A stretch of DNA of 33,346 nucleotides, from contig NZ_CAMYIC010000034.1 of the NCBI RefSeq assembly GCF_947258355.1, positions 1-33,346 on the forward strand, in the 5' to 3' direction. A program made the translations under genes and the position numbers. Below, one piece after another: positions 1 to 7,151 of this stretch; the first letter of the stretch is position 1, and every line of letters begins with the position of its first letter. Source of the stretch: an uncultured Allomuricauda sp. (GTDB lineage Bacteria; Bacteroidota; Bacteroidia; Flavobacteriales; Flavobacteriaceae). Below the pieces are notes generated by a model. The model made no database searches. It worked only from the letters and a program-made list of their open reading frames with translations, and was not told where the DNA came from.

Positions 1-2
1 CT

Positions 3-59
3 GAGTACCAAAAATTGATTGCCTCAGAAATTGAATCGATTAAAGGTCATAAAGTCTAA
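3..59 (+). CDS. C-terminal end of an unknown gene (partial)
   Basis: An open frame enters from the left edge and stops at TAA after 18 visible codons. The tail is charged and ends in KGHKV. It lies 42 bases before the sigma factor on the same strand, so it could be the upstream gene of that transcription unit. Too little remains to name a family. Confidence 0.5.
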   Translation, partial: EYQKLIASEIESIKGHKV

Positions 60-101
60 TACACATATCAAAAAATCATAATTAAACCAATAACTGATAC
101 T

Positions 102-665
102 ATGAAAACTACAATTAAAAATAAAGTACAACTCCACCCTGAATTATGGTCTGTTCGCTATAGGAGCTATCTTTTTGCAATGGCTATAAAAAAACTTCCA
201 GAAGATGTAGTGGAAGATATTTTACAAGAGACCTATTTGGCCGCTTTGCGCTCGGCACCAAGATTCCGTGGTGATTCCACCGAACGTTCTTGGCTTACTT
301 CGATATTGAACCATAAAATCATGGATTATTATCGCAAGGCCTATTCTCGACAGGGCAAGGTGATGCACGAGGCATTACGTGTCTCTGAATACCCTAGATG
401 GCATGAATGGGAGAATCCGGCGAACAAGCCCGACAATGCAGAAATCACAGAATTTCAGAATGCGGATGATTTGGTTAAGGTCCTAAACTCCGGATTTGAA
501 CTGTTGGGCCATAGAGAAGAGCAGGTACTGCGCTTAAAAATAAAAGGGTACAGTACTGAAGCCATATGTGATAGGCTGGAAATTAATGAAGTGAATACTT
601 GGGTGGCGTTGAGCCGGGCCCGCAAAAAAATAAAACACTATTTGAACGATCATTGGTTGAATTAA
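102..665 (+). CDS. ECF-type RNA polymerase sigma factor
   Basis: A 187-residue sigma-70 family protein, the usual size for an ECF factor, which would direct core RNA polymerase to a small set of promoters. Residues about 15-85 form region 2, with the acidic EDVVEDILQETYLAAL segment and the RSWLTSILNHKIMDYYRK helix that contacts the -10 element. Residues about 130-180 form region 4, with LLGHREEQVLRLKIKGYSTEAI leading into a helix-turn-helix and the basic SRARKKIKHYL end. No anti-sigma factor or zinc-finger partner is adjacent. The next genes on the same strand are a 36-codon membrane ORF and a DUF1348 protein, so those are the likeliest co-transcribed partners. The inducing signal cannot be read from sequence. 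Confidence 0.85.
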   Translation: MKTTIKNKVQLHPELWSVRYRSYLFAMAIKKLPEDVVEDILQETYLAALRSAPRFRGDSTERSWLTSILNHKIMDYYRKAYSRQGKVMHEALRVSEYPRWHEWENPANKPDNAEITEFQNADDLVKVLNSGFELLGHREEQVLRLKIKGYSTEAICDRLEINEVNTWVALSRARKKIKHYLNDHWLN

Positions 666-678
666 TCTGTAAAGTGTT

Positions 679-789
679 ATGCAAAACTTTTGGTTCAATC
701 TACAACTGGTTCTCTGCCGCTTTGGTATCGCTTGCCTAACCTTATACTACAAATACAGGTATCCCAAACAAAAGGAACATAAATCTTAA
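679..789 (+). CDS. Small single-span membrane peptide (36 aa)
   Basis: This short ORF starts with ATG 13 bases after the sigma-factor stop and ends one base before the ATG of the DUF1348 gene. The product has a hydrophobic stretch ([19 protein letters not shown]) followed by a basic tail ([14 protein letters not shown]), the shape of a small inner-membrane peptide with a cytoplasmic tail. Its exact packing between two co-oriented genes is the main support. No family is recognised, and it could be chance. Confidence 0.4.
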   Translation: MQNFWFNLQLVLCRFGIACLTLYYKYRYPKQKEHKS

Positions 790-790
790 T

Positions 791-1207
791 ATGATGACTG
801 AAAAAAAAACACCGTTGCCTCCTTTTACCGAGGAGACCGCAAAAGAAAAAATACAACTTGCCGAGGATGCTTGGAATAGCCAAGATCCACAAAAAATTTC
901 CATGGCATATTCCAAGGATAGTGAATGGCGCAATCGCTCCACTTTTATCAATGGTCGTGAGGAAATCCAAAAGTTCCTCAAAAACAAATGGGAAAACGAA
1001 TTGGATTATAAACTAAAGAAAGAATATTGGGCCCACACCGATAACAGAATCGCGGTCAGGTTCGAGTATGAGTATCGCAATAGATCGGGGCAGTGGTATA
1101 GAGCCTATGGAAACGAGAATTGGGAATTTAACGAACACGGGCTTATGCAAAAAAGATATGCGAGTATCAATGATTATACAATCAACGAACACGAACGCTA
1201 TTTATAA
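791..1207 (+). CDS. DUF1348 (NTF2-like/SnoaL fold) protein, short at the C-terminus
   Basis: A 138-residue protein that follows the DUF1348 pattern closely: [10 protein letters not shown] near the start, [26 protein letters not shown], a [15 protein letters not shown] segment, [10 protein letters not shown], and [14 protein letters not shown] followed by RYASIND. These belong to the cone-shaped NTF2-like fold. No enzymatic activity is established for the family. Members I know usually continue about 15-20 residues past the IND segment with a tryptophan-containing, often HP-rich tail; this one stops at NEHERYL. Directly after the stop another frame carries a headless coding fragment, so the tail may have been lost in a deletion. 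It may be co-expressed with the sigma factor upstream. Confidence 0.8.
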   Translation: MMTEKKTPLPPFTEETAKEKIQLAEDAWNSQDPQKISMAYSKDSEWRNRSTFINGREEIQKFLKNKWENELDYKLKKEYWAHTDNRIAVRFEYEYRNRSGQWYRAYGNENWEFNEHGLMQKRYASINDYTINEHERYL

Positions 1208-1323
1208 GCTCCGCAAAATATGAAACAGGTAATTTGACTTTCAATGAAGAGCAACTTTTAGATAGTACCACAAACGTACCAAAGTTTGCCTCCTACGGAG
1301 TTTTTAATTTGACCGAAAAATAA
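1174..1323 (+). pseudogene. Headless coding remnant between DUF1348 and YHS genes
   Basis: This frame is open from 1174 to a TAA at 1321-1323. From about 1207 it reads like real protein (SAKYETGNLTFNEEQLLDS, then TNVPKFASYGVFNLTEK), but it has no start codon. It begins where the DUF1348 protein ends early. The simplest reading is the C-terminal remnant of a gene whose front was deleted together with the DUF1348 tail. I do not recognise the family. Confidence 0.35.
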
Positions 1324-1343
1324 AAACATTAAAACTATTTATT

Positions 1344-1841
1344 ATGAAAACAACGATTTCAATTAAAGTTCGAAAATGTCTATTATGTTCTATTTGTGTC
1401 CTATTATTTGGGATGGGTGCAATGCGGGCGCAGTCCCATAGCTACAGTACGGATGACAGTATGATTGCTTTGGAGGGCTATAGTGCCGTGTCCTATGTTG
1501 ATAAAGGAAAAGCTGAACCGGGTAAAAAGGATTATAAAGCAAGTTATGATGGGCTGACCTATTATTTTACAAATCAAAAACAGTTGAAACTGTTCCAAAA
1601 CGATCCTAGAAAGTACCAACCACAATATGGTGGGTGGTGTGCTTTCGCTGTTTCTTTAGGCGGTAAGTTTCGACCAGATCCTAATAGTTTTCGCGTGGTA
1701 AACGGGAAACTTTATTTGTTCACCGTGAATCCTGAGGGTGATTTTGTCAAAGTTTGGGAAAAGGAGGGTAAAGCCAAACATATTTCCCAGGCCAATAAGA
1801 ATTGGCAATCTATGGACAAGTTCCAAACGTTCAACCCTTAA
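1344..1841 (+). CDS. Exported YHS domain protein
   Basis: A 165-residue protein with an N-terminal signal peptide (basic KVRKCLL, hydrophobic core, cleavage near AMRA/Q) and one YHS-type domain. The domain runs from IALEGYSAVSYV through the KDYKASYDGLTYYF strand and FQNDPRKYQPQYGGWCAF to NGKLYLFTVNPEG. YHS domains in exported proteins of Bacteroidota are thought to bind metal or accompany redox and copper proteins, but the role is not established. The single cysteine at GGWCAF is typical of this subfamily. A hairpin follows the stop, so the gene probably ends its transcript. Confidence 0.8.
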   Translation: MKTTISIKVRKCLLCSICVLLFGMGAMRAQSHSYSTDDSMIALEGYSAVSYVDKGKAEPGKKDYKASYDGLTYYFTNQKQLKLFQNDPRKYQPQYGGWCAFAVSLGGKFRPDPNSFRVVNGKLYLFTVNPEGDFVKVWEKEGKAKHISQANKNWQSMDKFQTFNP

Positions 1842-1864
1842 TCCTTCTCATTTTAGTTTGCTTT

Positions 1865-1921
1865 AAAAACTGCCGTACCGACAATCCTTAAATTTCATAC
1901 TTAGGTCGGTGGGCGGTTTTT
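1865..1921 (+). terminator. Imperfect terminator hairpin after the YHS gene
   Basis: AAAACTGCC..ACCGAC (from 1866) pairs with GTCGGTGGGCGGTTTT (to 1920), with a short internal mismatch and a loop of about 20 bases, and a T run follows. It lies about 25 bases after the YHS stop. Confidence 0.5.
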
Positions 1922-1965
1922 GCCATAGAAAATCACGATAGGTATTCTTTCGTGCTTCACCAATT

Positions 1966-2003
1966 AAAAACACCTGCAACTATAAACATTGCAGGTGTTT
2001 TTT
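1966..2003. terminator. Bidirectional terminator between convergent YHS and GAPDH genes
   Basis: AACACCTGCAA and TTGCAGGTGTT form a perfect 11-bp stem with a 9-base loop. It is preceded by an A run and followed by a T run, so it can end transcription from both sides. Confidence 0.85.
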
Positions 2004-2050
2004 ATTTGTAATGCCAATTTCCAAGGAATAAACTCAATGGCATCTTTGGG

Positions 2051-3040
2051 CTACATATTTTGAATAAGTCGGATCATCTGATGCGTAAATCCCCATTCAT
2101 TGTCATACCAGGCCATAACTTTCAATAGGTCACCATCCACAACTCGGGTCATGTTCAAATCTGCAATGGATGCATAGGGACTTCCAATAATATCGGAGGA
2201 AACCAAAGGTTCCCGGGTGGTGGAGAGTACGTCCTTATATCGCTCCGTGTTTGCTTCGGCTTCCAATATTTCGTTGACTTCTTCAGGGGTCACCCTGCGT
2301 TTGGTCACAAAGGTCATGTCCGAAATGGAGCCCACTTTGGCAGGAACGCGTATGGCCACGCCATCGAACTTACCCACAAATTCAGGCAGTGTTTTGGTTG
2401 TTGCAATTGCCGCCCCAGTACTCGTGGGAACTAAGTTGTCTGCTGCAGCTCTTCCCATTCGATAGTTTTTTGGGGAAGCTGCATCCATTAAACTTTGGGA
2501 TGCCGTATAGGCATGAACGGTGGTCATAATTGCTTTATGGATTCCAACCCTGCGACCAAGGATTTCAACAATGGGGCTAATGTTGTTCGTAGTGCAACTG
2601 GCACATGAAAAAATAGAGGTTTTACCTAACGAAGAACTTACACCGTGGACCACGGTGGGCACATCTTGACTTTTGGTCGGGGCGGAAATAACGACGGTCT
2701 TTGCCCCAGCATTCAAATGCTTTGCAGCATCTTCACTTTGGGTAAAAATACCGGTACTTTCAATAACCACATCAATGTTTAAATCTTTCCAAGGAAGGTT
2801 TTCAGGATTTCTTTCATTGAAGTAGGTTATTTTTTTATCACCCACTTGCAACGTATTGCCAGAAACCGAAACTTTAAGTTGATATGGCCCGTAGGTACTA
2901 TCATATTTTAGAAGGTAGGCTAAGTTTTCAATGGGTAAAATATCATTAATGGCCACTGGGGACAATGCTTCGGATTCCAGTATTACTTTAAGGGATGCGC
3001 GACCAATTCGTCCCATCCCGTTTATTGCTATTCTTTTCAT
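2051..3040 (-). CDS. gap: Type I glyceraldehyde-3-phosphate dehydrogenase
   Basis: A cytosolic enzyme that oxidises glyceraldehyde-3-phosphate to 1,3-bisphosphoglycerate with NAD(P). The 329 residues match the family length. The N-terminal Rossmann fold starts with INGMGRIGRASL, and AINDI holds the acidic residue at the end of strand 2 usually linked to NAD preference. The catalytic cysteine is in SCASCTTN and the general-base histidine in TTVHAYTASQ. GRAAADNLVPTSTGAA, RVPAKVGSISDMTF and WYDNEWGFTHQM complete the catalytic domain. Its start overlaps the stop of the upstream flavin protein by four bases (ATGA), so the two are probably translated together. Flavobacteria often carry more than one gap copy. 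The PPOX partner suggests this is not the main glycolytic copy, but that is inference. Confidence 0.92.
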   Translation of the reverse strand: MKRIAINGMGRIGRASLKVILESEALSPVAINDILPIENLAYLLKYDSTYGPYQLKVSVSGNTLQVGDKKITYFNERNPENLPWKDLNIDVVIESTGIFTQSEDAAKHLNAGAKTVVISAPTKSQDVPTVVHGVSSSLGKTSIFSCASCTTNNISPIVEILGRRVGIHKAIMTTVHAYTASQSLMDAASPKNYRMGRAAADNLVPTSTGAAIATTKTLPEFVGKFDGVAIRVPAKVGSISDMTFVTKRRVTPEEVNEILEAEANTERYKDVLSTTREPLVSSDIIGSPYASIADLNMTRVVDGDLLKVMAWYDNEWGFTHQMIRLIQNM

Positions 3041-3648
3041 TTTAATTTATTTAATTCGTTTTCCAATTCTGTTATACGTTCTTTCAATGGGGCAATCATT
3101 TGGTCTATCTCCTCTGAGGTGTATCGCTGTACGATATGCTGTGGGCAGTTTACATCAACGGCCTTGATTTTGAATATGATGGCACGCTCCACATTGGCGG
3201 AGTAGCTGTCCACTGCCAAAGATTCCATCAGAGCTTTATCCTTAAATTCTACATGAGCTTCGCCCCATATCTTTACCCGGGTCCTTGAAGGGTAATCCAT
3301 CAAGAACATAAATGCCCTTTGGTTTTCGGAAAGGTTACCGATACTTATATATTGTTGATTTCCGGAAAAATCCGCAAAAGCCAATGTTTTTGGGTCCAGC
3401 ACCTTTAAAAAGCCAGGTGCTCCTCCACGATGCTGGATATAGGGATGTCCTTGTTGATTGGCGGTGCCCATATAAAAGGAATCCCGTTTTTCAACAAAAT
3501 CGATTATAGGTGGCGTTAGCTCGTTTGCCCAACCTCTTTTCTGTTCCATCCGGGCATATGCTTTTCTAGACCCATATTCTTCTTGAAGTGCCTTAATGGC
3601 AGGGGTAAAGGCAATGTCGGAGGTGTAATTTATAGTTTGTTTTTTCAT
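3037..3648 (-). CDS. Pyridoxamine 5'-phosphate oxidase-family flavin-binding protein
   Basis: A 203-residue protein with the split-barrel flavin fold. DSFYMGTANQQGHPYIQHRGG (residues about 54-74) is the strand and loop that contacts flavin phosphate in this family, followed by FADFSGNQQYISIGNL and the NQRAFMFLMDYPSRTRVKIWGEA strands. The end (EEIDQMIAPLKERITELENELNKL) is a predicted coiled coil, which may drive oligomerisation. It is probably a general FMN/F420-type reductase or flavin-binding stress protein rather than PdxH. It is the first gene of a pair whose second is GAPDH, with an ATGA overlap. Confidence 0.75.
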   Translation of the reverse strand: MKKQTINYTSDIAFTPAIKALQEEYGSRKAYARMEQKRGWANELTPPIIDFVEKRDSFYMGTANQQGHPYIQHRGGAPGFLKVLDPKTLAFADFSGNQQYISIGNLSENQRAFMFLMDYPSRTRVKIWGEAHVEFKDKALMESLAVDSYSANVERAIIFKIKAVDVNCPQHIVQRYTSEEIDQMIAPLKERITELENELNKLK

Positions 3649-3816
3649 ACGGGGTATGTTATGGAACTTACTTATTTCCTATACCCTTAGTATTGATTTT
3701 TGGAAAATCCTGACAGCTATACTATTTAATTGATTTTTTAAGATGGTTCAATCCCTTTAAAACAAGTATATCCAGATAGATGGATAGTTGTCCAGTTTAA
3801 TGTAAAAGCCCTTTTT

Positions 3817-3948
3817 TTAAAGGGAATCGTCTTTTTTAGTGGCACTAAAGAACTCAGATTGCATCTTTTTATTTTTAAGTCTCCCCTTATCCATATATGC
3901 CTTGCCGTTCATTATGCTTTTCCTGTGGTGGAGCATTGACGTTCCCAT
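3817..3948 (-). CDS. Possible 43-aa basic small protein
   Basis: An ATG-initiated ORF, with an in-frame stop two codons upstream, that encodes a very basic peptide rich in Lys and His (HHRK, KGRLKNKK) and ending in SATKKDDSL. There is no membrane segment and no known family. Support is only the clean boundaries and plausible composition, so chance is quite possible. Confidence 0.25.
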   Translation of the reverse strand: MGTSMLHHRKSIMNGKAYMDKGRLKNKKMQSEFFSATKKDDSL

Positions 3949-3997
3949 TGTTTACACTTTTGATGTTCGATTCGATTAATTATTACAAATCATAATC

Positions 3998-4132
3998 ATC
4001 AAAAATATTTTATTGATTCTTTTATTGCTCATAGCCATAATCTTTATATCCTATAATGCTGGCATTCCTGCGCCAGGTTTTACCGGGTTGGGATTTATTC
4101 TGATCGTAATCTTGTTGTATAAGAATAGGTAG
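3998..4132 (+). pseudogene. Two-span small membrane protein, lacking an ATG start
   Basis: From 3998 the frame reads as a small inner-membrane protein: IKNILLILLLLIAIIFI, a short polar turn (SYNAGIPAPGFTG), LGFILIVILLY, then KNR and a TAG stop. Its form is exactly that of 40-50 residue two-helix membrane proteins, which normally start MKN. The codon in the expected place is ATC, and the only later candidate is TTG at 4013. It is either a gene disabled by a start-codon change or one using a non-ATG start. The family is not recognised. Confidence 0.4.
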
Positions 4133-4320
4133 CCATACCAATGCTGATTCAAAAAGAACCAGTCGAATCTCTAGTAGTTATAGCAGCCTATCAAAAAAAT
4201 AAATAAAGCTAAAGGATAATTTGGCAAATAAACAACGACCAATACTATGACAGACCAGCAAACATTGTGCTATACAGAAAAACAAGACTTAGAGCAAGTA
4301 AAAAATTTAAAGACGCAATT

Positions 4321-5709
4321 ATGGATAATAAAGAAATCAGCACCTTTGACGCCATTGTCATCGGCTCCGGACAAGCAGGAACCCCGTTGGTATTTAAATT
4401 GGCTTCACAAGGTCAAAAAGTGGCATTTATCGAAAAAGAACATTTTGGGGGTACTTGTCTTAATGTTGGTTGTACTCCCACCAAAACCTATGTGGCCAGT
4501 GCCAGGCGTATGTGGGAGGCGGAGCATGGGGAAGACCTAGGTATAGAAATTCCATCTGGTGCCAGGGCTAATCTTTGCAAAATAAAAGCGAGAAAAGACA
4601 CATTGATTCAAAATTCCGTGGAAGGTATTGCCAAAGGGGTGGATAAGAATGAAAACATCATTTTTTTTAAAGGTAAAGCTCGTTTTGAAGGTGAAAAGAT
4701 TGTTGCAGTGAACAACAAGTTGTTGACTGCTGACGAAATATATATCAATGTTGGTAGTAGACCATTTGTTCCTAATGGGTATAAAGACATTCCTTATCTT
4801 ACCAATCAAAGCATATTGGAATTGGAGGAATTACCCGATCATTTACTGATTATCGGTGGAAGTTATATCGGTTTGGAGTTTGGCCAAATGTTTTCGCGTT
4901 TGGGCTCAAAAGTTACCATCATAGAAGAAGGAGACTCCATAATCGGACGTGAGGATGAGGAAACCAGTCAAGCTATTCAACAGATTATGGAAGAGGAGGG
5001 AGTAACTTTCAGATTGGGGTCAACATGTCTTGCTGCAAAAAAGAACGATAACGGGGGTATTTCAGCGCAAATCAATTGTTCTAAGGATGGATCGGTACAA
5101 ATAGCGGGAAGCCATCTACTGTTGGCCGTTGGTAGACGTCCCAACACTGAAGATTTACAACTTGATAAAACAGGAGTGAAGGTAAATGATAATGGATTCA
5201 TTGAAGTGAATGACCAATTGGAAACCAATGTGAAAGGTATTTTCGCCTTGGGCGATTGCAATGGGAAAGGAGCATTCACCCACACAGCCTATAATGACTA
5301 TGAAATTATTGCCGAAAATAAATTTAGTGGAAAAAATAGAAAGGTCTCGGACAGAATCACAACCTACGGACTCTATGTTGACCCACCCCTAGGCAGGGTT
5401 GGTATCACCAAAAAGGAGGCCCGGCAAAAAGGGATGGAGGTGCTTGTAGGACATCGTCCGTTCGATAGGATTGCGCGTGCAAAGGAAAAGGGGGAGACCA
5501 AAGGTTATATGAGCGTTTTGGTGGATGCAAGGACCAAGAAAATATTGGGTGCTGCGGTACTCGGTGTTGGGGGGGATGAAATCATAAGTAGTATCATAAA
5601 TATTATGTATGCCGACACAAGTTATGAAGTAATACGAGACTCGGTACAACCTCACCCAACAGTTTCAGAACTCATTCCCACAGTATTGGAGTCATTGACA
5701 AAATTATAA
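4321..5709 (+). CDS. FAD-dependent pyridine nucleotide-disulfide oxidoreductase (mercuric reductase-like)
   Basis: A cytosolic flavoenzyme of the class I disulfide reductases. From the ATG at 4321 it has 462 residues, the usual length. FAD-binding IGSGQAGTPL is at residues about 13-22. GGTCLNVGCTPTK carries the redox-active Cys pair with four residues between them. GGSYIGLEFGQMFSRLG is the NAD(P)H fold, IFALGDC the second FAD contact, and HPTVSELIP the C-terminal dimer end with the active-site His. An earlier in-frame start at 4267 would add a basic leader not expected in the family, so 4321 is preferred. It lacks the HMA domain and C-terminal Cys pair of true MerA, so mercury reduction is unlikely. 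It heads a tight operon with DUF427, egtB and egtD. A thiol or disulfide substrate linked to ergothioneine is inferred. Confidence 0.88.
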   Translation: MDNKEISTFDAIVIGSGQAGTPLVFKLASQGQKVAFIEKEHFGGTCLNVGCTPTKTYVASARRMWEAEHGEDLGIEIPSGARANLCKIKARKDTLIQNSVEGIAKGVDKNENIIFFKGKARFEGEKIVAVNNKLLTADEIYINVGSRPFVPNGYKDIPYLTNQSILELEELPDHLLIIGGSYIGLEFGQMFSRLGSKVTIIEEGDSIIGREDEETSQAIQQIMEEEGVTFRLGSTCLAAKKNDNGGISAQINCSKDGSVQIAGSHLLLAVGRRPNTEDLQLDKTGVKVNDNGFIEVNDQLETNVKGIFALGDCNGKGAFTHTAYNDYEIIAENKFSGKNRKVSDRITTYGLYVDPPLGRVGITKKEARQKGMEVLVGHRPFDRIARAKEKGETKGYMSVLVDARTKKILGAAVLGVGGDEIISSIINIMYADTSYEVIRDSVQPHPTVSELIPTVLESLTKL

Positions 5710-5715
5710 AACAGT

Positions 5716-5997
5716 ATGAAAGCCATTTGGAACAATCAGATTGTGGCCGAGAGTATCGACACAGTTATTATAGAAAACAATCATTACTTTCCACCGGAAA
5801 GTATCAAATCGGAGTATTTTAAGGAAAGTGAAACTATCAGCGCTTGCCATTGGAAAGGTTCGGCCCATTACAAAACACTCGTAATGGACGGGGAAATCAA
5901 TGTGGATGCCGCTTGGTACTACCCGGAGCCCTCGGCATTGGCAAAGGGAATCGCCGGATACTATGCTTTTTGGAACGGTGTAAAAATTGAGGAATAA
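5716..5997 (+). CDS. DUF427 domain protein
   Basis: A 93-residue single-domain protein matching DUF427: MKAIWNNQIVAES, the YFPPESI strand, the CHWKGSAHYKTL core and AAWYYPEP..A..IAGYYAFW. The fold is a small beta barrel and the function is not established. It starts six bases after the disulfide reductase stop and shares one base with the egtB start (TAATG), so co-translation with the ergothioneine genes is likely. This placement is the best clue to its role. Confidence 0.85.
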   Translation: MKAIWNNQIVAESIDTVIIENNHYFPPESIKSEYFKESETISACHWKGSAHYKTLVMDGEINVDAAWYYPEPSALAKGIAGYYAFWNGVKIEE

Positions 5998-7145
5998 TGA
6001 AACTTATAGAAGAGTTTTTAAAGACCAGAAAGAAAACAGAAACAATATGCAGTCCCCTTCAAGCAGAGGATTATGTGGTACAACCCATGGTGGATGTGTC
6101 CCCACCAAAATGGCACTTGGCCCATAGTACTTGGTTTTTTGAACAGTTTGTCTTGGTAAAGTATAATCAGGATTATAAGGTATTTCATCAGGATTTTGCC
6201 TATTTGTTCAATAGCTATTACAACCATATGGGCGAAAGGACGCTGCGACAAGATAGAGGCTTTATGACCCGACCAAGTGTTACCAATGTTTATGAATACC
6301 GGAATTATGTCACCGCAGCCATAACGAATGTCTTGGAAAACAACCCCAGTGATGAGGTGATGGACTTGGTAGAAGTCGGTATCAACCACGAACAACAGCA
6401 TCAAGAATTATTGGCTTATGATATTAAATACATTTTGGGAACACAGCCCACCTTTCCAAGTCTCGGTGATTATTTTATGTTAAAAGAAGAACAACAGGAT
6501 AAGCTTTGGCTCTCCTTTTCAGAAGGTCTCTATGAAATCGGGCATCAAGGTAATGGCTTTTGTTTTGACAATGAATTACCTGTGCACAAGGTCTTTGTGC
6601 AAGATTTTGACATTAGCAACAGCTTGGTTACCAATGGGGATTTTTTGGAATTTATGGAAGATGACGGATATGGGAACTTTGATCTTTGGCATGATGAAGG
6701 CTGGCATTTTATACAGAAAAACGCCATAAAACACCCTCTGTATTGGCATTGCAATGATGGAGCATGGCAACAATACCATTTCAATGGCTTGCAAGCGTTA
6801 AACCCCAACCTTCCCGTTTCACATATTTCCATGTATGAAGCCTATGCCTACGCCAATTGGAAAGGAATGCGATTGCCCACCGAGTTCGAATGGGAGGTTG
6901 CGGCTCAAAAACTGCCCTGGGGGCAACTCTGGGAATGGACAAATTCAGCTTATTTGCCCTATCCGGGATTCACCCGTGCAGAAGGTGCACTTGGCGAGTA
7001 CAACGGAAAATTTATGCTCAACCAAATGGTATTGCGCGGAGCTTCGGTGGCCACGCCCGAAACTCACGAAAGAGACACTTATCGTAATTTTTTTCATGCC
7101 TCTAGCAGATGGATTTTTTCAGGAATTCGATTGGTTAAAAGGTAA
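5997..7145 (+). CDS. egtB: Ergothioneine biosynthesis sulfoxide synthase EgtB
   Basis: A non-haem iron enzyme that joins the sulfur of cysteine or gamma-glutamylcysteine to the imidazole of hercynine using O2. The 382 residues split into an N-terminal DinB-like helical domain and a C-terminal FGE-sulfatase domain. Likely iron ligands are His43 in KWHLAHSTWFFE and His131 and His135 in INHEQQHQEL. The FGE part shows ELPVHKVFVQDFDIS, VSHISMYEAYAYANWKGMRL, LPTEFEWE, WEWTNSAYLPYPGF, and a typical NFFHASSRWIFSGIRLVKR end. It sits between DUF427 (one-base overlap) and egtD (6 bases). No egtA or egtC is adjacent, so cysteine may be used directly, which sequence alone cannot prove. Confidence 0.93.
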   Translation: MKLIEEFLKTRKKTETICSPLQAEDYVVQPMVDVSPPKWHLAHSTWFFEQFVLVKYNQDYKVFHQDFAYLFNSYYNHMGERTLRQDRGFMTRPSVTNVYEYRNYVTAAITNVLENNPSDEVMDLVEVGINHEQQHQELLAYDIKYILGTQPTFPSLGDYFMLKEEQQDKLWLSFSEGLYEIGHQGNGFCFDNELPVHKVFVQDFDISNSLVTNGDFLEFMEDDGYGNFDLWHDEGWHFIQKNAIKHPLYWHCNDGAWQQYHFNGLQALNPNLPVSHISMYEAYAYANWKGMRLPTEFEWEVAAQKLPWGQLWEWTNSAYLPYPGFTRAEGALGEYNGKFMLNQMVLRGASVATPETHERDTYRNFFHASSRWIFSGIRLVKR

Positions 7146-7151
7146 TGCAGC

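Larger units (their letters stand above)
3649..4320. other. 672-bp gap between PPOX and the disulfide reductase
   Basis: AT-rich DNA between divergent genes. It holds two small ORF candidates, one on each strand (3817-3948 minus, 3998-4132 plus; see their own entries). The ATG at 4247 opens another frame that runs through the disulfide reductase gene and is treated as a shadow. No terminator or RNA gene was seen. The promoters of both flanking operons must lie here, but no clear TAnnTTTG element was found. Confidence 0.5.

Noticed and set aside
4247..4540. Plus-strand frame of 97 codons overlapping the disulfide reductase start
   Set aside because: It overlaps a certain gene in another frame, and its composition becomes unlike protein after about 30 codons.
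4321..5709. True mercuric reductase (mercury resistance)
   Set aside because: It lacks the N-terminal HMA domain and the C-terminal Cys pair, has no mer genes nearby, and is coupled to ergothioneine genes.
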